This document shows, piece by piece, positions 37,167 through 50,900 of a DNA stretch of 64,000 nucleotides. The stretch is taken from contig QEYB01001164.1 in assembly GCA_017562135.1 (NCBI GenBank), forward strand, positions 186,001 to 250,000. The letters run 5' to 3'. Origin of the DNA: Dipylidium caninum. Lineage: Eukaryota; Platyhelminthes; Cestoda; Cyclophyllidea; Dipylidiidae. Made by a program: the position numbers and the translations under genes. The notes under the pieces were generated by a model. It did not search any database, was not told the origin of the DNA, and saw nothing but the letters and a program-made list of their open reading frames with translations. How positions within the stretch are numbered: the stretch's first letter is position 1; the number at the start of each line of letters is the position of its first letter.

Positions 37167-38803
37167 ATCTCCATGAGAAGACTGGATTTCAAAGAAGTTG
37201 CTCCCCTATTGGCTCAACAAAACAAGTAATGGGTATCGTAGAAAAAAAGCGGACACTGCTTTGAATTTTGTTTATGATCTTTATCTCATAAATTTGTAAT
37301 TTCAATTATATTACGAAAGTTGCCATTATTGGTTACAGAAATGTTGCGTCTTCACTATCAGAAAGAATAATATTACGAGCCTCCAGCAGCTTCGTTTCCA
37401 CGCCCCCCCCCCCTCTACTCAATGCCCTTTTTCCTCCCACTTTTCACAACTCTTACAACAAACAATCCATTCTCTATTTCGACTAGCCTACGATGTTATA
37501 TATCACTGAAAAACTGAGAAGCCACCCACGCGACCCCCTCCTGCGAGCTTTCAACGACCCAGGCCTTAATTTAAATTTACTAAATAAGCCGAAACCAAAA
37601 ACAACTTCCGCCAATGCCTTTACACTGACGTTTCCTCTCCGATAAAGATCACAAGGTTCTCCACTACAATGAGTCTCTACCTGAATTTCAAGCCTTTCCT
37701 TTTCATTATTAATACCAAATTTTAAAAAAGTGTCCTTAATGCTCGTTTTATTTAACAGAATGCGTATAATCACATTGTGTACATAAGCAAAAGTCAAATC
37801 ACCATCACAAAAATTAATGCTGTAGTGAAGAGATAATGCCCGCATTTTGTAAAGGGAACATAAATTGATTACAATTGAAACTAACTTCGTAAGGGTATAT
37901 ACAACTTCGAATGGAACACTTCGAACCACAGCGAACTGAAACTTTAAAGCATTATATTCCAGATAGAATTACGCCACTATCTTCAATGCCAATGATAAAG
38001 CAAAGGGACTATCCCATCAAAACAAAGATAATTAGTTCGCCGTTTCAATTTTTTGAGTGAATTATGCCCGTACGTCTGCTCCGACGACCGAAGAATAAAC
38101 TAACCACATCAAAGGAAACACTGCTCTATGTACCACAGTAATTTTAGCAAGATTATTATGAAAAATTAAACATAATCGAAGTCAAATTTCTTTGATTGGC
38201 ACATTCTAGGGAGCTTTGATACACTCACATAATGTGATGCATGTTATGGTGCATGCTGTGATGGAAATCATGATCATTTCCGAATAAGCATATTCAAATG
38301 GAGAAGATATAACCAACTCAACATCACAGTGACAATCGCATACAGGAATTATTTGGTTTTGCGATTTGGCACTCTAAATGGACGCCTATTGCTCAAATCT
38401 TTCATAGCCAGAAACGATTCCGCATTCGTCTCATATCCATACGGAGGATTTCCAGCCCACGCTACCTCACAATACACATGTAAGACCTTGAATACGGATG
38501 GTCATAAGCTGAAAACAAATTATTCAACAAGTCTAAACTATTATAGCACAAAAAGGCTCAAACGTAATTCATATACGAACAAGAATCCATGGGGAAAGGT
38601 AAACTTGGGGTAAGTGAAGTTCAAGGCGATCCAAAATGTTAAGGCATTTCTCAAAGATAACGCCGATGTTCGAAAGTTTTCGGGATTTCAAATACATTTT
38701 TGGTTGCATAGAAAAATAAGTTTAAAACAAAGTGATGCCAGTGATCTCAAGGTAGAGCGCATTAAAGGGAAAGAATTACTCAGCATAATATACAGATAGG
38801 TGT
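37167..38803. other. intergenic between EXOSC1 and WDFY
   Basis: Contains an 11-C run (37403-37413) and a minus-strand open frame of 148 codons (37929-37483; first ATG about 28 codons in) with no known family pattern and no splice partner. That ORF could be a lineage-specific gene or chance. The remainder is AT-rich with nothing visible. Confidence 0.4.
37403..37413. repeat. poly-C run (11 C)
   Basis: Eleven consecutive C residues, directly readable; a likely site of length variation or sequencing error. Confidence 0.9.
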
Positions 38804-39757
38804 TCAAACAGAACTGTCCATATCTTCGTGTGAACTACATGTAAGTATCTTCAGAAAGTCGTCTGGAATACGAGCAACCTTACGCGGAAACCGAGCAAGA
38901 GTCCTGGGACATATCATCTCCGTCCAACTAACGGGCAGCAAAGGACACCCGGAGGTAGCACCTAGAACCTCAGTGGTACCACTGAAAGACGGGCGTCCAA
39001 GACCCAACACCACGCCCAAGTTTGCTTCTGCTGTTGACAAAAGGTAGGTGGTTGTGGCAGCATTCGATCCGCTAACCGCGTGCGATGGAGAGGGTTGCAC
39101 AGATCCTGCGACGGCGCGGGCAGCCAGGACTATTGCACCGACTTCAGGGGAACACGCATTTGGATCGGGAAGACAAGTAGACGCGTATGTTCCCGAGCTC
39201 GAACCTATGATATTAATAATTCTAGCTCGGACTAAGTCGCCCGGACGAAATGAAAGCGAAGGTTCCGCACGGTCCCTTTGAGTGGCACGAATATCCTCTC
39301 GAAGGATCATGCCCCTAAATTTGCCGGCCAGAGGGCGATCTTCTACGGCGACGATATCACAGCGGGCAAAACGACGGGTAATACTTGAAACCTAAGAGAA
39401 CAGACTACTCCGAGTATTTTCAAAATTGCTACACTTGTCGCGAACTACAGTTATAAAAAGCACCCGAGCTCAGAATTGGTAGTACGACGAATTAAACGTA
39501 CTAGAAATGGAATCGGCAAACGTACCTTTGCAATAATGATTGAACCAATGTCTGGCGTAGGACTCGCCTTTCGAATAGGTAACACCGAAATCTTAGTCTA
39601 GAATCTTCATCGCTACAAAATATTATTCGTTTACCCTTGAGTCTGCTTCTGATGATCTTTTGACGCGACCCACAACTGTCGAAAAAATTTTCCCACAGTG
39701 AACGTGGGTGAAGTCGCCATCAAGCGTCTTGTCATCTTTGAAACCAAGGCAGGGTAC
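38804..39757 (-). CDS. EXOSC1: exosome component CSL4
   Basis: Cap subunit of the RNA exosome (nucleus and cytoplasm). Three exons are visible: 39757-39635, 39597-39526, 39391-38804, all phase 0, with introns of 37 and 134 bp. The first visible exon reads FTHVHCGKIFSTVVGRVK (N-terminal barrel), then ISVLPIRKASPTPDIGSIII, VSSITRRFARCDIVAVED, FRGMILREDIRATQRDRAEP and SFRPGDLVRARIINI (S1 domain), TYLLSTAEANLGVVLG, and the zinc-ribbon-like tail with CPLLPVSWTEMICPRTLARF. Between the S1 strands ARIINI and TYLLST lies an in-frame Ser/Ala-rich insertion of about 50 residues absent from the human protein. The extreme N-terminal exon with the start codon was not identified, so the 5' end is incomplete. 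Confidence 0.9.
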
Positions 39758-42700
39758 CTTCAAGTAGGTAATACTATAAAATAAACTGCCCACCAGGAAT
39801 AACGAATGATTCCATCTAATGGTCGAGACCAGGACCAAACGAAGCGGCAATTTGCACGGGCCTTCGTACAAAACAGCCGCCGACTGAAAAGGACAGTAAA
39901 TGACTAAAACATTATTGCATCATATTTGCACGGCAGAATATTGCATTCCCCATAAGTATGAAAAAGCTTTTGACACGGATAGATGTATAATTTGGCGGTA
40001 TAACATTTTTAAGGCTTTCAAATATTTTTCGGAGGAAATTAACGTTTTCGTTTGCCATTAGCCCAAAATGATACATATAATGACAGATATATCTAATCTG
40101 TTCATTTTTCTAGAACTCATCCTTGGTATGGCAGGCAATGTATCAAATATTTAAATATATTTTATGTGCGGCATTATTAGCAAAGAAAATATGCTAAGCT
40201 GAGTTAATTTCTTACTTCTCATTAACTAAAACCGCACTACATTTTCTTCACCCCTCAGGCAATTTCATTCATCTATTATATGAAGCCTTTCTCTTTATTT
40301 ATGATCTTTGTGACAGATACGTCCTACCCCCTTTCCTGCGATTTCCCAGCCTCTATCCCTAATAATACGTAACCCCACTGTTGAAAACCGACTTCATTAG
40401 ATCGAAAATAGGCTTCAATCTTAAAATTTTTTGCTTGTCGGTCATTACTCGTACATGGTCAACTGTCTGCACGCTCGTTTATTCATACCTTTAAGTCATC
40501 CGTTTTAGACACTACAATCTGAGTTTTTTACATAACTCTCGTCCCGAACGTTTGGCGCCTTTAACCGGACTAAGACGGGTTTTGCCCCTTGGTATATTGA
40601 GCTGCTGTGTTAGCCTAAAAGAATTTACTTTTATTAATATTTTTCTTCTAGTTGATTCGAGTCGGCACAAAAAATTTCCTTTTTCTTCACTTCTACACAG
40701 AATAGCCGCCCCATCAACTTTCAAAGACTGGAAATCTAGACTTCATCTTTATACACGTGCTAATTGCGAAGAACAAAGTATAAACTTGGTTAAGACGTTG
40801 TGTTGTTGTATCTAATATCGCAAGGGGTTCGATGATTTCGCATCCGTAATGCAGTTTGATGTCAATTTTGGTAGATAGCCAATTTGAGCTATGAGATATC
40901 CTCAATCCACGAAAAACGAAGTGTTTCTAACTAGGAATTATCTTGCATTCACGATAAAAATTACCAACCTCTGCGTTAGATTCTGGCAGGGAGTGTGATT
41001 AACGTTTTCTTCTTATTCTAAATAAAATCCTAAATGACCAAAGATATCCCATTCCTATTACGTTTTGAGTGTAAATTTCGGAAAAAAATTGGCTTAGTAA
41101 TTGATTGGTGATCTTGGGTTGTGACACGTTAGTGTCTGCATTCCTATCAATACCCCTATTTTGAACAAAGACTTGAATAGAAATGAGAAACATTAGAAAG
41201 GTTTAGTAAATATTTTAACAAAACACTCAGGAGGCTTAAACGATCGGCGACAGCTCGCATGACGAAGTGTTTTATTGATTGTCTAAAGAGGACGAAGAGG
41301 ATAACATGAGTAGAATAAAAACGGAATCCATTTTTGAGCTGATGCACTCACCTTTTTTAAAGAATAAATGGAATTTGTTCCAGCTTCTACACATTTTTTG
41401 TACATCCCTAGAAGATAAATGAATTGCGATATTTGCTAGAATTTTAACTTACTTATCCGCAGTCATTGCCTCCTCCGCGTAAACCCGTGGCAATCGATTG
41501 GCCAGAGAGGCGTCAGAGAGTGCCAGTACATTCAACTGAATTGGAGCCAATGTCCTTGGTTGCCGGTGTCTACCAGGTACATTCGTGCGCACGTACCGAT
41601 TTTTTAGGCCTGAATTGTGTAAAACACCCTCATTTTTATAATTACGTGCCTAAATTTCTTCACTGTCAATATCTCCAACCTTGTGCAGATACATCACACG
41701 TGCTTTGATGTGGGGATGTCGCGTAAACAACTCTTAGCACCAGTAGCTGGGAGGTGGTAAAGCTTCCTTCAATTCAGTGTTTTATACTTAATGAGCTCTT
41801 GTAAGATCCATTTACACAGTGACTCTTCTCAATACCCACTAGCATGCTTTCCCCGTCTGATTTGACTAAGTCCAGCGGTCCGGTAAATATTATTTAAAGT
41901 GATGTTTACTGCTAAAACAAGTAACTATAAGTGAGTATATTAGCCATCCAAACATAATTCATTAGGTGATGGGAACTCTAATTCCTTAACTATCAGTTTA
42001 TTACGATAAATGAAAAGGTAGGCAATCGGGCCTAGCAGTCTCTAGGACCTCTTCTCCTAGGAGGCAAACATTTCTAAATAGTGATTACCGTAAACTAAAC
42101 TTATTCTGATTGATTTCCCCGAATTTCATTATGTTTATTGCTAGTCTGCCTTATGTGTGAATTATTTCGACGCTAGAAGGATAATATTATTCTGTTGTAC
42201 GAGGCACCAAGATATGATTACTTGAAATCATTTTGCTGATTTTCCTCTATGATTAGTAATAAGGGGCTGAAAGCGTTTTTTTTTTCAAAACTCGTGCCAC
42301 CGTAAGCCTCGTGGGCCAATACCAGTAACAAGGGAGGGGACTGAAGAGGGAAAGGGAGGGGGGAGAGAAATCCTAAGCATGAAACTTAGTTGGAACAAAA
42401 ATTCCGACGTTTTTAACCCGACGCCCCTTGATGTCAAATTTTCTCAAATCCGGTTATTTGTCTCAATCTCTGCCACGCAAGACGTTGGCGCATATCTTAA
42501 TTTGTTCGAAATTACTATTATTAGATATCCTAGCGAAAACTATCGTTTACCCTTTGTGTAAAACTAATCTTCCTTCGCATTCTCTTTAGCCTACGATAGA
42601 AAACAAGAAAAGTACTCACTCACCCACCTTCCTCGCAACTCAACCCGCAGTAATGGTTGGGATTGGGTTTAACCCCGCCCATAAAACTGCACATAGCACT

Positions 42701-45423
42701 GATTTAGGGCCTCTAATTCAATAAATTACAAGAATTCCCTTCGGACTACAGTTAATCATTTGACATGGTCTACTGAAGAGTAGCTACATCGTTGACTATG
42801 GCTTAAGGCGTAAATTTCACAGGAAACCGCTTCTGTTAACGGAGAACGGTGGTTAGAAAGGCATATGTGACCTTAAAAGATATCGCTCACTTTGCGGTAT
42901 GTGAGGAGAGGGGAGGATAGGTTGAAGATACTCCGCGGACTGAGTCACTGACAGCTAAGGCATCCAGGTAAAAAAGGTGGGTTTGCATTATTTAAAAAAG
43001 TGACAGAATCCCAAATTCAATGTGGCGTAATGTGTATAACTGATCGGAAAGTATTTGAAAACTCCGGTTAATAAACAAAAGTCTCAAACCTTTAAAGTAC
43101 ATATCAGAAAAATTCTTCATCACTCTTTGTTACTTCACGTTCGGAGAAATGATCACAAAATTTACTCCTGCTTTCTATACCAACAACATACTTTATTCTA
43201 CCATAGCATCCGTGCGTTCTACAACCTCAAGAACGGATCACGCATAACCGGAAGAGAAGATCCAGCCCTCATGGAGCATATGCAATAACCAAAATGCCAC
43301 GAAGCAGGGTACATCACTGACTTGCTAGCCTTCAGGAAAGAGGGTTACCAAAATGTTTTCAAGCTATCCAATTTCTCGCCCGAAAAATTGGCTTATGGTT
43401 AGACAGTTTGCAAATAATGTCCACTTAAATTTTGTTCTCATTTATTCTTCGGGTACAAAAGGAATCGAACTATTTGGCCCAATGTGACTTTTGTCAAACA
43501 TACTTTTAGAGTATCAATGCAAATGCAAACTTTTTTTCTCAATCCTTAGTTGCGTAGGATTTTACGTGTTACGGGGACATGGTTGAACAGAGTATTGGTC
43601 AGCTACGGTGTTCCAAATCGAAGCAGGGTCGAAACGAGTCTGGATAACGGAAATATTTCAAGGACTACACCTAGGAACGTGAGTGAAAGGAGGTGGCAGG
43701 AAGAAAACGGACATGCTGTGCAAGAGGTAACATTTAGTTAAATAGTTATCAAGAGTTCCAACTCTGGGTGGCCAGGTTTTGGTATTATCTAGAAGTATCT
43801 AAGCCCCAATCATTAGGTCCTGAAGCATTTGAGATTTAATAGTGAAAATCATGATAACATGACTGGACAAAAGTTATGAATAGATTAAAAACGCTGGAAA
43901 CAGCAATAATTTTGAGCTTTCTCTGTATATCAAAAAAGAAACAATAAATTATTACAATAACGATTCTCGGAAAGTGAAGAAATTGTTTTACAAGAAAAGA
44001 GACGAAAAAAAATAATTAAATTCCATGTAAAAATTGATTCAACTCTTTGCTTTTCAAGTGTGGGATAACAAATAAGTGGATTTTTGTGGCGCGGTCAGTT
44101 TTGGGTAAAGCGTGTCGCCTTAGGGAGACGGCCAGTGCTTTTATCTCGTTACCCAACAATAAATGCGATAACAAAAGTATAAGGGATGCTCTGGCTGAAT
44201 GTGAACGGTCCAAGAATAACGAATAGTTGTTTACCTAAGGCTTCACATTTAAAATGATAGGATGATGTGTAACAGTACAACTAAGATTATAAAACGTTGT
44301 TCATCGACAAAGTCGAGTTGACAGTTAATATTATTGCGAGAATTTTCCTAAAACGACTACATATGAAATATCGCCATCGAAAAAAAAATTCTTAAAGTAA
44401 ACCTAGAAACCCGAAAGACTCGGAGTGGCATGCTTTTAGTAACTTAACATGACTGTAAAGGGTGTGGCCGCCATAATGCCAATGGGAATAAATGTGGCAG
44501 AGTATGTAACTCATCCAAAACACTAGTCTAACCAACTTCGCATTAGTGAGAATGGAAGAATGTACCGTAAGGTGTGTTTTAGGAAGCAACCAAATATTAG
44601 AATTTTTAAAGGAGACATTTAGATTCGCGAGCAAATCGACTCACTGGTGAAATAAAGATGCAAGCGTTACCCGAACGAAGATGAACAACACCATGACAAT
44701 CCCCCGTATGAATGTTCACAAAATATACTGTTTTCGGATTAAGGCTGGGGATAATAAGAATTTTCATTGTTCCAAAAAGCAAATTAGCAGAGTATGTCTC
44801 TTGCTTATGATGATATATCCTAAGCATATCAATCAAAGTTTGTAAAGTTTTGATACAAATTTCTAATATTTGTCTTTATGGGTAGCTAGAAAATGGTTTT
44901 GGTCCATTTAAAATGACTCCCAAGAAGATTGATGACTATAGTTGAGAAAACTAAAAAACCCCAAATTTGCGAGGTATACTCAGAACAACAATTACGATGA
45001 AATGCAAAGTAAGATTCGTAAATGCACTGAACCACTATTATTTCTTCATAAAAGGTAGGAGTTTATTAGTGCAAAAATGAGCATATCAAAAAAATGACCG
45101 TTGCCAAATTCAAGAAGAAAAAAGCAGATAAAAAAATACAAAAAAACAACCACATAGTTTAAAATAGTCAGTTGATTTAGTGGAAAGAAAAACGGGATAT
45201 GAGAGGAGGGGATGGTGCATGATGGTGCAAAACGACGTCGAAGGCGGGAACAGCCGGTGATAATGTGAAACGACGATTTCACTAACCCGATTTTTTTAAA
45301 AACTTGTTTCGATAACGGATGAAAGGGGCCGAGATGAAGAAGGAAGGGAGGAGATTCTGATAAAACAATTGGAAATATCAAACTCCAAATAAAATTAAAA
45401 AAGTTGATTAAACGCAAACCTAC
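39758..45423. other. gene-poor region between AKAP10-like and EXOSC1 genes
   Basis: About 5.7 kb, largely AT-rich. The 3' exons of the AKAP10-like gene and the 5' exon of EXOSC1 should lie in its flanks but I cannot place them. A plus-strand open block at 41466-41578 (PPPRKPVAIDWPERRQRVPV, between a GCAG acceptor and a CAG|GTACAT donor) looks exon-like but matches no family I know. A purine G-tract is at 42332-42363. Confidence 0.4.
42332..42363 (+). repeat. G-rich tract with possible G-quadruplex
   Basis: Five runs of three or more G within 32 bases (GGG, GGGG, GGG, GGG, GGGGGG) separated by 1-8 bases, which fits the usual four-run quadruplex rule. Confidence 0.5.
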
Positions 45424-46409
45424 TTTTTGGACCGTAGTATAAATTAAATCATAAAGACTATCAAAACAGTTTGCGCGTGGTTCCTTTTCAGAACAAGCAG
45501 CGTCAAGAACATCTCGATATTGTTCCAGAGTAAGCCCCATGAAATCGTCAGAGGCAGGCGAAAGATATCTAAAAAGGAAATGTATAGGTTCGTGACGTAC
45601 CTCGCACAAATCGTCGTCGCGTCATTAATAAGTTGTTGATGCCGGACTTCCACGGAATCAGCATGCTCTTTTCTAAGCATTAATTCATGAAACTCCTTTT
45701 TGTAAGCACTCACAGCCATCAGAAAAGATAAAAGGATTGAGGTGGGATCACCAGCTAAAAACTGGACAGGTAAATCAATGCAACGACATACCTCGACAAA
45801 AAATACTAGAAGATTTTCATCAAAGAGAACGTCATTTAAGGTAAGCTGGTCGTTTATAACTATTTCAGCACAGAATTCGTGAAACAGATCACTTTTAATA
45901 AATTCCGGGAATAGACTAAATGCATTTGGTAGGAATTATAAAACGGGTACAATTTACACAGAAACTAAGTTAGAATGTGAAAATTGGAGACAGGGTTCAA
46001 AGGCGAGGATATTGCGAGGGTTTTCTAAAATTCTTACTGAACGGTAAACAACAAAAAAATACATACACAAGGTTTTGGAGAGCAGTTCAGGGGGCAGATC
46101 AACGTACAATTTAGCCCCGTGTGATAAGTAACGAAAGTAGATCGTTGTTACATTATTAACCGACAAATTTAATATTTTTTCCCGCAACCGGCTTATTTCA
46201 TCGTCCGGCAATGTTGGCCCGTTCGCGGTATACTGGAAGGACTTGTCATGACCACCCTTTCTGTTCACAGAGCCAGATAATTCCAGCCAAAAACGGAAAA
46301 TGTTTTCACAATTGACACCACGCAAATATTGTGTGAAGTAAGATAGCAATAGTGGATCACTGATAACGTCATCAAACGAAGGACACAGCCTTGAGAATCC
46401 CAAGCTCAT
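45424..46409 (-). CDS. AKAP10: AKAP10 (D-AKAP2)-like dual RGS-domain protein, partial
   Basis: Scaffold family that binds PKA regulatory subunits through a C-terminal helix and carries two RGS-like domains. Visible exons: 46409 (or further right) to 46069, 45915-45601, 45568-45424; introns 153 and 32 bp; phases agree. RGS-A: FDDVISDPLLLSYFTQYLRG with NIFRFWLELS, continuing to IYFRYLSHGAKLYVDLPPEL, then across the splice LFPEFIKSDLFHEFC. RGS-B: LTLNDVLFDENLLVFFVEVC, LPVQFLAGD, then ICARYLSPASDDFMGLTLEQ and RANCFDSLYDLIYTTVQK. This order, with the NCF block, follows AKAP10. The N-terminus is uncertain: the frame is open to 46487 and Met at 46409 is only the best ATG. The exons after VQK, including the PKA-binding helix, were not found. 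A divergent RGS protein of another kind is possible. Confidence 0.75.
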
Positions 46410-47945
46410 AGTCGGAAGATGTTGCCGCGGGACGAGAGTCACGCTAACAACCTTGGGAAAGTTATAACTTCTTATCAATGTGAACAATAAGTTACATTGC
46501 GTGTTTTTACAAGCAAAAATTAGCGTATTACGGAGGCCGAAATTTTTTGCTGTTAATGACAGAAAAGTATAAGATTTTGATTACCAAAACTTACTTTCCT
46601 TTCGCGGAAATCAAGGTCACAACAAACAAACTTATATCACAGGCACTAGTGTTTGTTATGAATTCACAGATTACGCCAAACTGTCCTGTTAGGAACGTCG
46701 AACACAGGACGGCGAAGCCCCCAAAAAAGATGATTGGCTTACGGGTTAGTGGTTATGGTACTTATACCGAAAAAGTCATCTGCTTCGCATGGTTCGGACA
46801 GTCACAGTTTATAGGTAAGCTTGTTTGTACGCGGCTTTGATGTGTTGATTTGAAAGTTTCGCTTTAGTGTATGTTTAGTAGGTGAAATACTGGTAGAACA
46901 AAAATGAAGCCAGCTGAGAAAGTGCCTACTTTAGTGGGTCATAATAATTAAACTGTACTCTTTGCTAATCATCGCCCTATTTCAAAAAAAACATAAAGTT
47001 GACATCGGACGAGCACTGTCGGTGGGAATAATTTCAACGTCCAACACGAGAAATTTCCTCCAAGCAATCATATTCGGCCAAATGCTTTTCTTTGTCTTCA
47101 TAATTGGTCCATATAATTGCGCAGAGAGTGGCTACGCCTTTTTAATTTCGAATGTTATTTAAACGAATGCATTGTATTTCTACGCTAATTCCCCAAAAGA
47201 TACTGAGGGTTTAATCGACGAAAGTATTAGCTTACTTAACATCTCATCGAGTAAAAATGTCCCCAGTTTGATCGGTCACGTAGACGAAACTCAGGATCTC
47301 ATATGTACATCCCAACGGCCGCCCCTTCTTTTTCTGATTCGTGAATTTTTTAAAAATAACTCCTTACGACGGGTGTGGCCTGCCAAATAATACAGTTCCA
47401 GCTCGAAGTTGAAGCCTATTAGGCAATCCAGAGAGATCTCCTCACTCGATGACACGAATAAATCCGTAGCTGAGCGATTCTTGATTAACATTTCGATCTG
47501 CACTTCACGCCGACCAAAACGCCTTCACAACTTTCTTTTTACAATTGACAACCTTATTTTGAAACCCAACCTTAATTCATAATACTGAAGCCTGGAATGA
47601 TCGAGAAAAAAAGTGACAAATCAACAGGTTCACAGTCGTCCAGTCGTAATTAATAAACACGTACTTTGTTAAAAAGTCGCATTTTCATTTACCTATCTGC
47701 GCCCATTTGACAGACATGCATTGCAATTTATTCAACGCAATATTTCTGTAACAATTATTGGAGCAGGTATGTAATAGAATGGCGCTCGCATAAACAGAAC
47801 CGGGTATGGTAAGGGAAATGGAGAGAAGGAAAGAGAAAAAGGAACCAGACAATATTCTAAAGCGGTAGCAAAGCAATCTAGACGTCTGTCGGTCCTCTGT
47901 TTCTGCTCTCTTCATTCCTCCGCCGCCTTGGTAGCAGAGCAGTCG
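46410..47945. other. intergenic between ST7 and AKAP10-like genes
   Basis: No supported gene. The upstream exons of the AKAP10-like gene may be here but were not recognised. Confidence 0.4.
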
Positions 47946-50900
47946 CTAGGTCCGTCGCATGATGAACGGCGTAAACGCGCTCAACACATTGACCAGTCCT
48001 TCAGAGAGATAGGAAAACGGACTGATGCACCACTGCAGTGCCTATAACACAGAATGGCATTTCTTAACCTGACTCATTCTACCAATATTTTGACTCTGGC
48101 AATCTGTTTTAACTTCCTCCAGTCGTATGAAAACAATGTAAAACCTTAAAGGCCAAGAACTAATAAACCTTATAATTAGATCACTTTCAGAGGTAAAAAA
48201 GTACCCACACTTAGAAGAAACATGGTGCCAAAAGAATCGCATCTCAGAGCTTCCTCTTACGTCATTATCAACACCAAGTAAACAAATTGTTAATACTCAT
48301 AATGCCATAGAAAATGGCAAAAATACAGAATGGTCCATGATATTACCAAGTTTGAAACAAGAGAGATCACTGCAATGGTAGGGCCACCATTCCTCAAGTA
48401 ACTAGCTCAGTTCAGTTTACTAATGCGGAGGCAATAACATGTTAATCTGGTCGGAATTTTTCTGGCTCAGTTAACACCCACCTGACTAGAGAAGGAACCC
48501 ATTTGCTCAGGATAAATATGGGTGAGAAAAGCCAGCAGCGCGGTGAGTGAGCACAGCACAGCCGTGAAGATTATGAAAAAGGGCACATCCTTCTTCGGGT
48601 ATACCGAGACGGTATGAAAACCTGTGGAACAGAGGGAAAGGTATATCCATGTAGGTAAATGAAAACAAAAAAATCTGAAAATGATTCGACATGATTGCGG
48701 AACGTAAAAATACACCAATATTATTGCCTTGGCAATTGTGGCAAACACACGTCTAGGCAGGATGATGATGTACGGAATCGGTTTCATCAATGGAACAATT
48801 CGTTTGGAAATAATCGCTTGAGAAATGTGTTCAGTCATGTAACAAACCCAAGCCTCAATTAATAAGACAATTGACGGGACTCGTGGGTGCAAAGGGGAAA
48901 TGTTGACCGAGAGACACTGAAGTGTGAGAGTAAATTATACCATTATTCACAAATATCTGGGTTTGGCAAAAAGGGAGACCAAATGAATGTTCGATGTAAA
49001 ACACAATTACGCGAACTGGGCCCTATTATAGCCAATTGCATATAAGACACAGACGTTGAGAAATTTTGTAACCCAATGAGGACCGAATGATCTAAAAACT
49101 GGTGGTGCCCAAACTGGGCGAATAAGTGAATGTGACATAACATTTAATAAGAGTCGGAATTTTCTTATGGATCAATTTGTACCAAAATCCACTTCTACTC
49201 TAGACGCCTTAACAACAATATAAAAGTGTACCAGTGGGAATTCCGCACGTAAAGTAATTGCAAACCACAAGTGAAGTGTGCTTCGTTATGATAAATGTTG
49301 ATGTGGTTAGGATTGCGGAATAAGCCGAGGAATCAAGCAATGCAAATTAACTCGCAATTGATGTTTTGAAATTAACGAAATAGAGAAGGAACAGATATGA
49401 AATGAATGCTTTCTGCCAAATCTACTTTCAACAAGTTAGTCGAACGTCCAAACCCAACAACAAAGGTGGCGTCTTCCAGGGGATTTCCTGTTAATTAAAC
49501 TTTCCTTGCAATACAAAATACTACAATGTACAGAAAGGCAAGCTATAAAACATACTGGCCTGAAATAGACTAGTCACGAGACATTTGTCCCGTTTTATAC
49601 AGTGATGCTCCTGGATAAGTTGCCGTGAGTCTAGACTGCCGAGAATGACAAACGATTTCGACCGAAAGCACTTATCAACCTCCTCCCATCTTGACTTAAG
49701 AGACATCACTCTTAGACACCACGTCGAGGTAACATTTATTGGCAAATGGAGATGGAAGACCATTCCTACAAGAAGAATGTATTTTATTTTGCCCAGAAGA
49801 AATGGTCACCTTCATTAAGCTATTTTAGGCGTTTGATAAAGGTCTGTTAGTCAGCGTGAATGATACTGCATGCAGTAAGGTGAATAATTCTACGTCTTTA
49901 ATACTACTTTAGCAAATTTCGGCAACTCATAACCGCAAAAAAGCTTTAAAATGTCCAAAAATACATATACCGAAGCACGTGTCTGTTTAAATTAGGGACA
50001 CAGAAATAGGGTAGGATTGATATACGAACAATGACAAAGAATTCGTAACTAGTGACAGAGATAATCATGCAACTAGCGAAGTAAACGTGGTACAAATGCA
50101 AATGACAACTTCATTGTAAAAAGGGTAATATTAACTTCTTTTCCGCATTATAAACTATGCAAAAGTGTCAATGGCATTAGTTTACTGGCAACTCGGTGGG
50201 CTATAGTGTAAAATTCGCCTGACAGAGAGGAAATGGTATTGAGCGCCTTTTCGGCCACCTTCCTCAGTCCAGTCGATTTACCGCTCGTAAGGATCATAGC
50301 GTTTCTTCAATAAATAATTTCTAGCAACTTGACAATGGAAGAAAGCGACCTCGCAAATACCTTTGTCTATCAGGAATATTACTTTAAATTAAGGGTAATG
50401 ATACATTTATCTTTCGCTTATTCAGGTCACATTAACATCCGCAAGCACAAACTTGATAAATCTAATCATAGCTAAAAATGAAAATAGATTATAATCATGG
50501 GCAAGTATTAAGGATGGAAGAAGAATGGGAGGGGAATGTCGATACGAGACACGCCATAATACTTCCGATGGCTTACTCCCTGATTTTTGAATCATGTTCT
50601 TTTAGAAATTGTCATCACAAATCTACTCCCTAATAAGGACTACAAAAAACCCTTTCATCCCGTCTCAAAGATGAGGGCGGAAAAATGAGCATAGGGCATA
50701 TTTCCCCATCATCAGTGCGAGCTAAATAACAATTTCGTCACAACTATAGGGAGGAGAAACAGTTATAAAAGAGGAAAAAGCTTACTAGGCAAAAGCTCGC
50801 GGTCGATAGACTCCGTAGTGTGGGGATAGGGGTAGAAAAGGTTTCCCTTTTCCAAGGGATAGGGGATGAGGCGGAAGGTGCCCTCCCACGTGCAATGCAG

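Noticed and set aside
37483..37929. 148-codon minus-strand ORF between EXOSC1 and WDFY
   Set aside because: First ATG is well inside the frame and nothing in it is recognisable; mentioned only as possible in the intergenic entry.
48467..48892. 141-codon minus-strand ORF read as a separate membrane protein
   Set aside because: Only 48621-48482 is real coding sequence; it is ST7 exon 10 and matches the family C-terminal TM block. The rest is intron.
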